From: JALQXV01 sp964540445
GTDB taxonomy: Bacteria > Patescibacteriota > Saccharimonadia > Saccharimonadales > 2-12-FULL-41-12
Length of the DNA: 22,366 bases
Assembly (NCBI GenBank): GCA_964540445.1
Contig: CAZIMF010000009.1
Location: forward strand, 1 to 22,366
Direction: 5' to 3'
The position numbers were made by a program, and so were the translations under genes. The notes beneath the pieces are model-generated. The model ran no database searches and was not told the origin of the DNA. It saw nothing but the letters and a program-made list of their open reading frames with translations. This document shows positions 12,953 to 22,243 of this stretch, piece after piece (position 1 is the stretch's first letter; every line of letters starts with the position of its first letter).

Positions 12953-15900
12953 CTAATTTTACATCGGTAACATATTCATGCACTACCCCGACTACCGCAT
13001 ACAACTTATGTGGTCCAAATGGAGCATTTTATGATACAGCCAACCAGCGATTGTTTATTGAGTCACATGGGTCACGTATTCTTGTCTACAATATGGGCGG
13101 GGTGCTCAGCAATAATATGTCAGCAATAGACGTAGTAGGACAAGTCGATTATCTTGGGGCTCGGACCCTTACATCAAGTTTCACGAATAGCAATAACCCT
13201 TCTCCGTATGGTTTCGCCGGGCCCGAGACCATAGCCGTGGATCAGGTTCATCATCGCCTGTTCATCACCGATACTGGCTCAGCACGCGTACTGGTATACA
13301 ACATGGATAGCAATGATCATTTGCTTGATTATGCGGCTGACTATATTCTCGGCAAACCTAACTTTACATCGGAATACGATTGTACAACCAGTGCCGCTAA
13401 CTTATGTAGCCCTAACGGGCTAGGCTACGATCCGGTCAACGATCGGTTGTTTGTTGGCGATTATGATGATGAACGGGTTGTTGTTTTTAACCTCGCCGGA
13501 GGAATAACAAATGGCATGAATGCCAGTTATGTAATTGGCCAGCCTAATCTTAGTTCTACAGCTACTAATGGCTGCGGCTTTCCCACCCCCGCCAAGGGCA
13601 TTTGTCAGCCAGACGGCATAGTGTTTGATCCCGGTTTCCAAAGATTATTTATTGCTGACGCATCAAGTGCTCGAGTTTTAGTTTACGATTTATCCGGCGG
13701 ACTAGTTGATGACATTGCGCCAGTAAGTGTGCTTGGTCAAACTACTACAACCGGCTCGGATTGTACGGCTGGTCCAACCGGACTATGTGGACCGGAAGAA
13801 ATAGCCTATGACCCGGTTCGAAATTATTTATTTGTAGCGGGGTACAATGATTGGCGAGTAACGGTATACGATTTATCGGGCGGCGTCACCATGGGAATGA
13901 ATGCCAGTTATGTAATTGGTCAGCCTAATTTTAACTATGGCAATCCGTGCATTCGCAACGACACTCATCTATGTAATGCAACGGGCATTAGCTACGCGCC
14001 CGGATTTCAGAGACTCTATGTCGGGAACGATGATCGCATTCTTATATATGACCTTTCATCAGGCATAACCAACGGAATGGCCGCCGAGAAGATAATTGGT
14101 AAAGCGGACTTTACCAATGGCTACTCATGTTCATCTACACTCACGCAGAGCAACTTGTGTTCTGTTTTTGGTGTGGAAATGTATCCAACCAGTGGTTATC
14201 TGTACTCCGTGGACTACTACTACAATCGCGTAACTGTGTATGACCTAAATCTAAAACTTCCTACTGCAACACTCCCGCAAGGATATCAAAGTGATCCATA
14301 CAGCTATACTATCCCACTAGAAAACGATGCCGGGGCACACAACTTTACTATTTCTAGCGGTAGTCTAACTCCCGGTCTCACAATCAATGCTGCCACAGGG
14401 CAAATTACGGGAACACCTACTGCATCAGGGTTATTTAACTTTACTGTCTCGGCTGTCGGAACCAATAATTCACCTGCCAGCCAATCTTATTCTATAAAGA
14501 CATTTTCTCATACTGGGTATTACGATGCCTCAAACTTAGTAGGCCAAGTCGATGGTTCAGATGCTCCAATTTGGACACAGAGCGCAACAAACAACAACGG
14601 CGCTACAAGTAATAACGGCTTGGATTACCCTACTGGCACTGCCATCGATTCTGTACATCATCGGCTGTTTGTTAGCGATGAAGATAACAATCGAGTGCTT
14701 ATATATAATTTAAATGCCTCCAATAACCTCGTCGATCATGTGGCCGACCATGTTCTTGGACAGCCTGACCTTACTAGTAATGCCAGCGGTTTAAGTGCGT
14801 CACAGTTTGGCACCAGCTATATGGGTCTTGAGTATGATAGTGTGCACGACCGGCTGTTTGTGGCAGACGCAAGCAACAACCGGGTCCTAGTATTTAATAC
14901 TTCAACAATAACTGATGGCATGAACGCTGACCACGTTCTTGGGCAACCTAACTTTACAACCTCATCATCATATCCAACTGCCCAAAATACTATGGATTAT
15001 CCGGTTGCAACGGGCTACGATGCCAAGCATGATCGACTGTTCGTTGCCGACAGCAATAACAGCCGAGTACTGATATTCGATGTGAACCCAGCAAGTCTAA
15101 CCGACAACGAAAATGCCGACCATGTTCTTGGGCAACCTAACTTTACAACAAGCACAGCACTCACAACCCAAAGTAGTATTCAGCCTTATTATTCAAACCC
15201 AGTATATGACGGAGCCAATGAACGGGTATTTATTGGAGATTATGGCAACAATCGTATTATGGTATTCAACGCCGACCCAGCAACCATTAACGACGGAGAC
15301 AACGCTACGCATGTCTTAGGCCAGCCTGACTTTACTACTACCAACTATGGCACAAGTGACACTCTTATAGATGGGCCACAAGCTGTTGCGTACGATGCAA
15401 GTCAAAAGCTGTTGTTTGTAGCAGAATACGGCAATAATCGGATCTCTATATTTGATGCTAACCCTGCCACTATCGCCAATGGTGAAAGCGTATTTGGCGT
15501 GCTTGGACAGCAAGATTTTGTTAGTGCCAGCAGCAATACCACCCAGCAACAGCTTGGATCGGCCGACGGCGTGAGTATGGTTTATGACCCAAGCACACGC
15601 CAAATATATGTTCCTGATTCGGGGAATAACCGTATTATGATATTTAGTTTTGCATATCTGCAAACAAACGCGCCGGGCGGGGTTGTAGGATCTGGCTATA
15701 ATTTTGCTTCGTCTGCTTACACGCAAGGAGCCCCCGTCTTTACTATCACAAGCGGTAGTTTACCCCCAGGGCTTAACTTGAATGGGACAACAGGTGTTGT
15801 GACTGGTACCCCGACAACTGCCGGAACCTTCAACTTTACTATTTCTTTAGCAGACGATAACGGTATTTCCGGTACGTTTACAAACTCTCGGGCATATTCA

Positions 15901-17742
15901 GTACTTATAGCTCCAAATCCTAGCGGTGGAGGCTCAGGTCCGCCCGCAGGTGGAGGATCGCAGCCTCCATCATCTAACAATAACTCTTCGAACCCTACTA
16001 CACCTGGTCCGGTGCCAGCAATCATAAACGCAATTATAGATATCGTAACAGACCAACCGGTGTTAAATCTTGATCAACAACCGACCTTTATTAGCGATTC
16101 GGGATATAGCGGAGACACTACAGCTGGACAATCATATATATTCACCGCCAATGACAACACATCACATACAATAGTAGTTAAAGAAATTAAGGATGGCAGC
16201 GTAGAGCTCAGCATCGATAATGGCAAGACTGTTATTGTGCTCCAGCCTGGTAAGCCGGTTCGGCAAAACGTTTCTGGCGGTACAGCTCCCGACATTACAA
16301 TTGAGCTCATCTCATCTAAAAACGGTAAGGCTCAAATTAAATTTACTAAAGCTACTCTGGGAGCTAGCACAGTAATTACCAACAATGGCTTTGGAGCAGG
16401 AAACACACAGGCACCAAATACACCAGCTGCTATTCCTCAGAAGAAAAAATTCTTGAAGATGCCGCAAGAAGTTTTAGTAGCCTTCCCCTGGTTACTATTC
16501 ATACTACTGCTCATTACTGCATTGGTTTTTGCATGGTCATCTTTGCAGGAACGACGGCGTGAAGCCAAGTACACACGTCAGCTAGCCTGGCAAAAGAGTT
16601 TAGCCGAACAGAAGCATAACTTTATTACTCTCAGTGCTCATTATTTTAGAACGCCCCTAACCTTAATTTCTGGTGGCATTGAATTACTGACAAGTCTTCC
16701 AGATGGCCAGGCGATAAAAGATACGTTGTCAAAACTGAGTCAGCAAATGACACTGATAATCGAGGAATTGGTAGGATCCGCCAAAACATCAACTGTTGAT
16801 AGCGGAACCGTGCTACCCACTACCCAAAATCGCAAACTAAAAATTTACTTGATTGGTTTTCTGCTAGGTAGCTATATAACAGTCGGGATAATTGACCTAA
16901 TATTAATTGCATTTGATGGATATAATGTGAGTAATATAATTTTGCTTGAACAACAAGCCGCTATGCTACTTGGTACCGTTTGCGTACTTGTTGCATGGCG
17001 ATACTGGAACAATAAGAAGCAGCTTAGAGTAAACGCCGAGAACCTTGTTGCAAGTCAGCTCAATCTTGATACTGCTCGCAATAACCTGATTGCTGACAGC
17101 CTACAGCTTTTGACGACTCCTTTGAAGCAAATCAAAGAACAGCTGGCAACAATTAATAATCCAGAGCTGAGCGATTTTGCAATGAATGGCGTAAAACGAC
17201 TCGACGAAATGGTAGATAAATTTAAGCTACTTACTCTGCTAAGCACTGAGTCTCTAACCACTGCAGTAGCTGAGTCAGTTGCAATCGATGCAGTTGTTAA
17301 AGCAATACTAGGAAAACTGCAACCCGATATACAGGCTAAGCAATTATCCGTCAAAACCAACTTTGATACACCGCTTGTTAACCAAAATAAAATACTTCTA
17401 AGCGTGGCGATTGAGGCCCTAATAAGTAATGCGATTAAATACAGCCCCAAAGACGCTGAGGTAACAATTAACGCCAAGCGCCATAGTGATAAAATTGAGT
17501 TGTTAGTTGCAGACCACGGACCTGGTATTGCTGACGATAAAACAGCCCAAATACTAAAACCGTTTTCACGAGTCGAGGACGCCTCAGAGAACTTCGATCA
17601 TGAAGGAGTTGGCCTAAGTCTGTACCTCAATACACTGATAATGGATTACCTTGGTGGCTCAATTGATTTTGTTAGTCATGAACTGAATAAGGGTACAACC
17701 GTTCGTCTAACCATCCCCCTTGATAAAAATTCTACCGATTAA
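12911..17742 (+). CDS. Giant propeller sensor histidine kinase, 3' part (after assembly gap)
   Basis: The C-terminal 1609 or so residues continue the gene begun at 12222. In order: seven NHL-like blades (to about 14250), a He_PIG/Ig-like domain (about 14255-14500), a six-blade propeller (about 14518-15657), a second He_PIG-like domain (to about 15915), a Gly/Pro/Ser linker, a small beta domain (about 16021-16370) and TM1 (16474-16536). Inside the cell is a DHp helix with AHYFRTPLT, its His at 16639. TM2 and TM3 (about 16842-17004) form an extra hairpin. A second DHp-like segment reads LQLLTTPLKQI with Gln in place of His. The HATPase has the N box EALISNAIKY, G1 DHGPGI and G2 EGVGLSLYL. It is an envelope receptor kinase with no response regulator beside it. 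Its stop overlaps the convergent gene by 4 bases. Confidence 0.88.
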
Positions 17743-18782
17743 CTAGGGATTTTGAATGGTCCGGTTTCGCGGAAGAGTGTAAGCGTTTTCATCTTCATTG
17801 TATTATTCTTCCATATTTCTGCTTCCTCGTCGTCTTGCGCAATTGGATCTCTCCCCAGACATACATTAAGATCGCTCGTAACGCTCACACATTTCGCTAT
17901 AAGCGGCGATAACATACCGTGGAATGATTTCATTATAGGCCACACCTGCGAATCTGCCCCAGCTTCTATTCGCTCAGCTAGGCTCTTGGCATGCGCCCCA
18001 TCTAGCATCGCCATTACTTCAATAATTCCATAAAGCTCTTCCATCCGGCACCCAAAAACAAGGGCTTGCCCAAATTCATCAGCGGGGAGCAAACCATGGG
18101 TCTCGTGAGCAATATCACCAAATTCATCGCTAGAACTTCCCTCTCGGACTAAGTTTAGAAAATTAGTTATCATACGGGGAGAGGCGGCGCAAACAGTTTT
18201 CTTTCCTACCAACGTACCCTTATCTTCTACTGCTTGTAGAGCTGCCTCTCCGGAAGCTAGCGGAAGATCCAACTTTCCACGCGCAACTGCACCAATCCCT
18301 CCACTTCCACCAGATGCACTATTGGATCCCACCACAATATGCCGGGGCAACTCCCCCTGAACAGCCACGGGATTGTCTGCCCGATTGACTAAATATGCTG
18401 GCAAATAATGCATAAAGGCCAGTATGTTAACGCCATCAATTACCTGAAGCGTATGATTTTCCGGAATAGTAGGTAATGCTAAATATCCTGCTCGGGCAGC
18501 AAGTAGATATCGACGAATATCCGGATATGAATGCTTTAAGCGATCATGCTCAAGCCCGCTTATCATTCGGCCCTCAACATTACGGGAAGGGCTATCTGAA
18601 TATGGGCATTGTCTGTAGTCAAAATCGTTTCCCTGGCCGGTTGGCACTCGGTCGCTGCCAAGAGCTACACCGGTTTCATCAGTTATTGTTTTGTGTACTT
18701 CGAAAATATTATCAAGACTGAGATGACTGCCCATAGTTTCGCTTTCGGGCACATAAATAGGTGTGACGTTTAGCGAAGTCAT
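17739..18782 (-). CDS. Unrecognised soluble protein, second gene of a two-gene operon (347 aa)
   Basis: I do not recognise the family. The ORF is open further upstream, but I start at ATG 18782 because TAAGG lies just before it and it begins 4 bases after the stop of the preceding gene, a typical coupled arrangement. There is no signal peptide or membrane helix. Noticeable parts are an N-terminal beta-rich stretch (NVTPIYVPESETMGSH), a glycine/serine turn in LPRHIVVGSNSASGGSGGIG that could be a nucleotide or phosphate loop but matches no motif I know, and a helical C-terminal half rich in acidic residues (DDEEAEIWKNNTMKMKT). The operon partner looks methyltransferase-like, so a joint small-molecule pathway is conceivable but unproven. 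Confidence 0.7.
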   Translation of the reverse strand: MTSLNVTPIYVPESETMGSHLSLDNIFEVHKTITDETGVALGSDRVPTGQGNDFDYRQCPYSDSPSRNVEGRMISGLEHDRLKHSYPDIRRYLLAARAGYLALPTIPENHTLQVIDGVNILAFMHYLPAYLVNRADNPVAVQGELPRHIVVGSNSASGGSGGIGAVARGKLDLPLASGEAALQAVEDKGTLVGKKTVCAASPRMITNFLNLVREGSSSDEFGDIAHETHGLLPADEFGQALVFGCRMEELYGIIEVMAMLDGAHAKSLAERIEAGADSQVWPIMKSFHGMLSPLIAKCVSVTSDLNVCLGRDPIAQDDEEAEIWKNNTMKMKTLTLFRETGPFKIPS

Positions 18783-18786
18783 AGCC

Positions 18787-19848
18787 TTACTTAGCTTTGC
18801 TGCCTTCGACAACAAGTAAGCCTTTTTGGGTAGTAGCCATATGCAAGCCCGCACCGCCCATCACTCTAAAAGCAGCTGCAGTAGCTTTATCGATAGGTGG
18901 GTGATATTTTCGCTCTGCAATCCTGCCAATATTTGGCTCAACGGTTCGGCCGCCTTCATTAGCTAAGTTATCGAGACCAAAAAATGGACCGGTTTGCTGA
19001 GCTACAAACATTTTCCCATCTTCGGTTTTATCTTCTTCTCTTACTCTGGTGGTCGTTAAAATTGGAGCGTTTGGAGTAATTGGTAACGCACGGAGCGCTA
19101 CAATATACTCTGCTGTTTCTGCGTAGTCATACCAGTAACCGTCATCGCATGCAAAAACATTCGTGAGATTCATCATTGTGATAGTGGCATTGTATTTTGT
19201 AAGCGCTTCGTTCAACACATCCATTTCTTGCTTGTTTGTAATATCCGCACACCACGGAACAATTGCTTTTTGTCGCGCCGCTTCTTGAGCTGCTTCAAAT
19301 GCACTTTGGCTGCTAAGGGCATGCTCCATTCCGTTCTCTTGCCAGTAGTTCCTTTGAAGTTGTAGGTAAAAACAGTAAAGCTGCTGATCGGTATACTCTT
19401 CACTTATCATAAACTCGAGATCAACATCATCATCAAGATTCATCATTTCGCGCCATTCTTGTGGTGAAGAAGCGGTGCGTAGCGCCTCTATATAGCGTGT
19501 CATATACGCGCACATTTCAGGTGATCTATCTACGAGAAGGATAGTATCTTCAGGTATATCAGTAATTACTGAGATAAAAGAGCTCTCGCCAACCAGAAAA
19601 GCAACTCGATTTGTGGCAGCTTCATATTCAGGCAAGCCGGTTCGGGCCTTTATCTCTTTAAAATAGTGTCCTGCTGTTTCATCATTAGAAACTGGAAATT
19701 CAATTTGAAATTGACCAGACACCTCTGGTACATACGGTGCATCTTCGGCAAGTTGGTGGAGTGGGCTACTTTCAGCGGCTTGTACCTGTTCACCATTCAT
19801 TACGGGGATACGCTGCGTAGATGATTCCACTCTAAATATTTCAGACAT
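18787..19848 (-). CDS. Putative Rossmann-fold, methyltransferase-like protein (353 aa)
   Basis: No family is recognised with certainty, but the motif order suggests a class I methyltransferase fold. RVAFLVGESSFISVI could be the nucleotide-binding strand-loop. TILLVDRSPEMCAYMTRYIEAL provides an acidic residue ending the second strand. IVPWCADITNKQEMDVL resembles the third, and ATITMMNLTNVFAC resembles the motif IV strand with a catalytic-loop N-L-T-N. An unstructured N-terminus (about 40 residues) precedes the domain. No signal peptide is seen. It is the first gene of an operon with the unknown 347-aa protein. The start ATG at 19848 has no Shine-Dalgarno site; TGC-TATAGT lies 6 bases before it, so the mRNA is predicted leaderless. 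Confidence 0.6.
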   Translation of the reverse strand: MSEIFRVESSTQRIPVMNGEQVQAAESSPLHQLAEDAPYVPEVSGQFQIEFPVSNDETAGHYFKEIKARTGLPEYEAATNRVAFLVGESSFISVITDIPEDTILLVDRSPEMCAYMTRYIEALRTASSPQEWREMMNLDDDVDLEFMISEEYTDQQLYCFYLQLQRNYWQENGMEHALSSQSAFEAAQEAARQKAIVPWCADITNKQEMDVLNEALTKYNATITMMNLTNVFACDDGYWYDYAETAEYIVALRALPITPNAPILTTTRVREEDKTEDGKMFVAQQTGPFFGLDNLANEGGRTVEPNIGRIAERKYHPPIDKATAAAFRVMGGAGLHMATTQKGLLVVEGSKAK

Positions 19849-19854
19849 TCTAAT

Positions 19855-19863
19855 ACTATAGCA
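19855..19863 (-). promoter_or_regulatory. Extended -10 of the methyltransferase-like operon (TGC-TATAGT)
   Basis: On the minus strand TGC-TATAGT is followed by 6 bases and the ATG at 19848. It faces the divergent promoter at 19932-19940 across about 70 bases. Confidence 0.6.
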
Positions 19864-19931
19864 TATTAGTGTGATTATTACAATTAAGTTATGCCTCGAT
19901 ACTATGAATTCTACAAACGACAGTCTAATTA

Positions 19932-19940
19932 TGCTAAAGT
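19932..19940 (+). promoter_or_regulatory. Extended -10 of the DUF1653-like gene (TGC-TAAAGT)
   Basis: TGC-TAAAGT is followed by 6 bases and the ATG at 19947, the same spacing as the divergent operon promoter. Confidence 0.55.
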
Positions 19941-19946
19941 TTACAT

Positions 19947-20168
19947 ATGAAAGCTGGAGTTTACGTCAACAAAAAACATCCTGAGGATAAGTACCTTTTT
20001 ATAGGGCTAGCCAGGCAACATCACACAAACGAAGAAGTTATTGTGTATGTTCCTTTACGTATCAAACCTGAGTGGGCCGGAACCGCCCGAATGGCATATC
20101 GCACCGTAGATGACTTTAATGAACATTTTGAATGGGCAGGTGATCGCCTGCCGAAACCACTAAGTTAG
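19947..20168 (+). CDS. DUF1653-like small protein (73 aa)
   Basis: This soluble 73-residue protein matches the shape of DUF1653: an N-terminal G-x-Y strand (AGVYVNKKHPEDKYLFIGLA), then HTNEEVIVYVPL corresponding to the family's E-x-x-V-V-Y strand, then a W...R...F-x-E segment (YRTVDDFNEHFEW) and a closing RLPKP. DUF1653 proteins are small single-domain proteins of unknown function. No Shine-Dalgarno site is present and the predicted mRNA is leaderless. It is divergent from the methyltransferase-like operon. Confidence 0.62.
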   Translation: MKAGVYVNKKHPEDKYLFIGLARQHHTNEEVIVYVPLRIKPEWAGTARMAYRTVDDFNEHFEWAGDRLPKPLS

Positions 20169-20283
20169 CTAATTTTTATACATAAAGTTGCATTTTTAAA
20201 ACTTTACTGTTGTAATTGAACTATGTATACCCTCTATGCGTTATCGCGTGCGAACAATTTAAGTAGTGGATTGATGTATTAAT

Positions 20284-20856
20284 ATGCGCTATGCTCGAGC
20301 ATTCATGACCGCAGGACTACTTTCTGCAACGATGGCTGGCTGCGGCGGCAGCCCTGAAAGTGACTTATCTACAAACGGCATGCCTCCTGCATTCCCGACG
20401 CCGCTCAGTTATGATATTTCCAATACTGAATGTGATGCTTCTGAGGCTGTGATTGTAGCAGCCGATGCATTTGCAGAACAGAAAGAATTAACAACTAAGG
20501 CACTAGCAGATACTAAACATGTGGACGTAAATATTGTAACCGGACTCAAAAATCGGGGGCCTGAAATCGTAAATCCCTTAATAATCACCTGTGATGGCGT
20601 GGTAGATTATGTGCTAGGTCTTGATCGGGGATTCAGTGCTCAAGAGGCTCCGCACTTAATAGTTGCACAAGCAGATCGGGTAAACTTTAGCCGGGTAGAT
20701 TTTAGAACTCGCCGGAAACCACAATCCGTATCCCTCCGGGAATTAAAACGTTACATTATAACCACAACCGTTGTCGATCCAGGTCCAGCCCCATATGGCG
20801 TAAGTGGACTAGTTTCTGCCGCACCACCAGTTATCGGCTTCGGTATAATGCCTTAA
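20284..20856 (+). CDS. Putative lipoprotein of unknown function (190 aa)
   Basis: The N-terminus is a short lipoprotein signal: MRYAR, a hydrophobic stretch AFMTAGLLSATMAG and Cys20, with MAGC as an imperfect lipobox (Met where Leu is usual at -3). Lipidation would anchor the protein to the outer face of the membrane. The mature part begins with a polar Gly/Ser/Pro-rich spacer. A mixed alpha/beta region follows, with two further Cys (NTECDASEA, IITCDGVV) that could pair, and a Pro/Gly-rich tail. No family is recognised. Promoter and Shine-Dalgarno site are not obvious, so the ATG at 20284 rests on the signal sequence. Confidence 0.65.
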   Translation: MRYARAFMTAGLLSATMAGCGGSPESDLSTNGMPPAFPTPLSYDISNTECDASEAVIVAADAFAEQKELTTKALADTKHVDVNIVTGLKNRGPEIVNPLIITCDGVVDYVLGLDRGFSAQEAPHLIVAQADRVNFSRVDFRTRRKPQSVSLRELKRYIITTTVVDPGPAPYGVSGLVSAAPPVIGFGIMP

Positions 20857-20882
20857 GTTTTGTTTATAGCGATTGACTAAAA

Positions 20883-21380
20883 TTATCTTGCAGCGTCAAA
20901 GGCAGCAACAAGCGGAGCTATCTCGAGTTTGACCATTGGCATCATTGCTTGCATTAGTGCTTTCTTTTGAGCTGGTGTGGCGCTAGGGTCACTCATCATT
21001 TCACCAAAAATAGTTGGGGTAATTTGCCACGTTACACCGAATCTATCCGTCACCCACCCACATTGCATAGTTTGGCCGCCGTCGGCAAGTCGGTCCCACA
21101 CTGCATCTAGTTCTTCTTGCGTATCGAATTCCATTAAGAACGAGATGCCGCCGGTTAAGGCAAACTGTGGCCCGCCATAGAGACACATCATTCGTTGACC
21201 CTTAATTTCAAAAACCCCAGTGAGGACCTTTCCTTTTAATTCCTGCTCACCAGGGATTCCTTGGTCGCCGGCATATCGCTCAATATGCGTTATCTTTGAA
21301 TCATTAAACGTTGAGACATAGTAATTCATTGCCTCTTCGGCATTATCCTTAAACCAAATAAAAGGTGTGACTGGCTGCAT
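20883..21380 (-). CDS. PhnB-like VOC-family protein
   Basis: This 165-residue protein matches the PhnB-type (3-dmu-9_3-mt) branch of the VOC fold: PVTPFIWFKDNAEEAMNYYV at the start, an F-x-D-S-K strand, MMCLYGGPQF, then SFLMEFDTQEELDAVWDRL, followed by GGQTMQCGWVTDRFGVTWQI with the conserved C-G-W-x-x-D-x-F-G-x-x-W core, and a C-terminal helix AQKKALMQAMMPMVKL. Despite the common name, these proteins are not proven methyltransferases; the function is unknown. The ATG at 21380 has a good AAGGAG 6 bases upstream, unlike the other VOC gene of this window. Confidence 0.88.
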   Translation of the reverse strand: MQPVTPFIWFKDNAEEAMNYYVSTFNDSKITHIERYAGDQGIPGEQELKGKVLTGVFEIKGQRMMCLYGGPQFALTGGISFLMEFDTQEELDAVWDRLADGGQTMQCGWVTDRFGVTWQITPTIFGEMMSDPSATPAQKKALMQAMMPMVKLEIAPLVAAFDAAR

Positions 21381-21500
21381 AATTAGCTCCTTGTTTATAT
21401 ATACAACTATACAACTAGCCGCTCCTGACTAAAAGAACAAATATCTAACTGCTACTTATTCTTCAATGTATGGTGGCTAGTGAAACTGAAAGGCTCATGC

Positions 21501-21529
21501 TTGTAAGGAGTTAATAAGCGTGGTATCCT
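21501..21529 (+). promoter_or_regulatory. Promoter of the 203-aa protein gene (TTGTAA-17-TGG-TATCCT)
   Basis: TTGTAA (21501-21506) and TATCCT (21524-21529) are 17 bases apart, with TGG before the -10. The leader of about 18 bases contains GAGAGGA, the Shine-Dalgarno site for the ATG at 21554. Confidence 0.5.
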
Positions 21530-21553
21530 TTCCGAAAACGAGAGGAATTGTTT

Positions 21554-22165
21554 ATGCCACGCAGGACTAATACGAGTGGACCAGGAACCGGACGTAGGAT
21601 TAAACCAGTTCGCTGGGATCCTAGAATTAACCCCGACATCGAAAGAGACACTAAGCCGGTTAATGAATTTACACGGAATCTGAGGGGGTTTAGCAATCGA
21701 AGCTTAGGGTTATTAATACGCCACGGGCTAGAACAGGTGGATGATAATGGGTTTATCCCAGTAAGATTTACTGGAATCAGTCATGCTCCGCACAAAAGGA
21801 TTGGGTACAAGAAACCAACTCTTGTTAAGACACGAGGCGGCATGTTGGTAGTGTCCGGCCTTGTTAACGGAAATGACTTAAATGAAATTGGCCACGGATC
21901 CAGCCCGGTTAGACAAGCTGATGTTCCGGATTTGGATAGTCATGACTCACCTAAAAGATTGAACGTTAGTCTTGGCCGAGAACCAGTTGGCTATGACGCA
22001 CATGAACTTTCAGTAGCACTAATGGGTGAAACCGCTGTGGAGCTTTCTGAAATAGTAACTGTTAACGACCAGAACGTAACCCATTCATTTCCAGCGCAGG
22101 ATTTATGGCACCGGGCTGCAGCTACTTCACCATCACATACAGCATATCGCAGTTACGGCTGGTAA
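21554..22165 (+). CDS. Unrecognised basic, polar protein (203 aa)
   Basis: I do not recognise this protein. It starts at ATG 21554, with GAGAGGA 6 bases upstream; a TTG two codons earlier is less likely. The N-terminus is Arg/Pro-rich and probably disordered (MPRRTNTSGPGTGRRIKPVR), the centre has some beta character (GGMLVVSGLVNGND), and the C-terminus ends in aromatic residues (HTAYRSYGW). No signal peptide or membrane helix is visible. The basic N-terminus could contact nucleic acid or polyanions, but that is only a guess. The clean ribosome site and promoter support a real gene. Confidence 0.6.
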   Translation: MPRRTNTSGPGTGRRIKPVRWDPRINPDIERDTKPVNEFTRNLRGFSNRSLGLLIRHGLEQVDDNGFIPVRFTGISHAPHKRIGYKKPTLVKTRGGMLVVSGLVNGNDLNEIGHGSSPVRQADVPDLDSHDSPKRLNVSLGREPVGYDAHELSVALMGETAVELSEIVTVNDQNVTHSFPAQDLWHRAAATSPSHTAYRSYGW

Positions 22166-22227
22166 TGAATAAATAGCTGGCTTAACATTTTATATTTCAA
22201 TATATACTAGCTTTTTTATATATTTTC

Positions 22228-22236
22228 TGCTATAAT
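22228..22236 (+). promoter_or_regulatory. Extended -10 of the right-edge gene (TGC-TATAAT)
   Basis: A perfect TATAAT with TGC extension, 7 bases before the ATG at 22244. Leaderless transcription is predicted. Confidence 0.6.
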
Positions 22237-22243
22237 GTGATTT

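Noticed and set aside
12480..15660. Regularly spaced repeats that could suggest a CRISPR array
   Set aside because: The period (about 180-210 bp) corresponds to protein blades, the copies are diverged at DNA level, and the frame is maintained.
15316..15726. Minus-strand open frame of 136 codons opposite the last propeller
   Set aside because: It is antisense to clear NHL-like blades and has no independent support.
17055..17477. Minus-strand open frame of 140 codons in the kinase domain
   Set aside because: It is antisense to the DHp2/HATPase region, is Ser/Leu-rich in the way antisense frames are, and shows no start signal.
18783..18854. Longer N-terminus of the 347-aa protein, starting at 18854
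   Set aside because: It would overlap the end of the upstream gene by about 70 bases; the ATG at 18782 has a ribosome site and a 4-base intergenic spacing.
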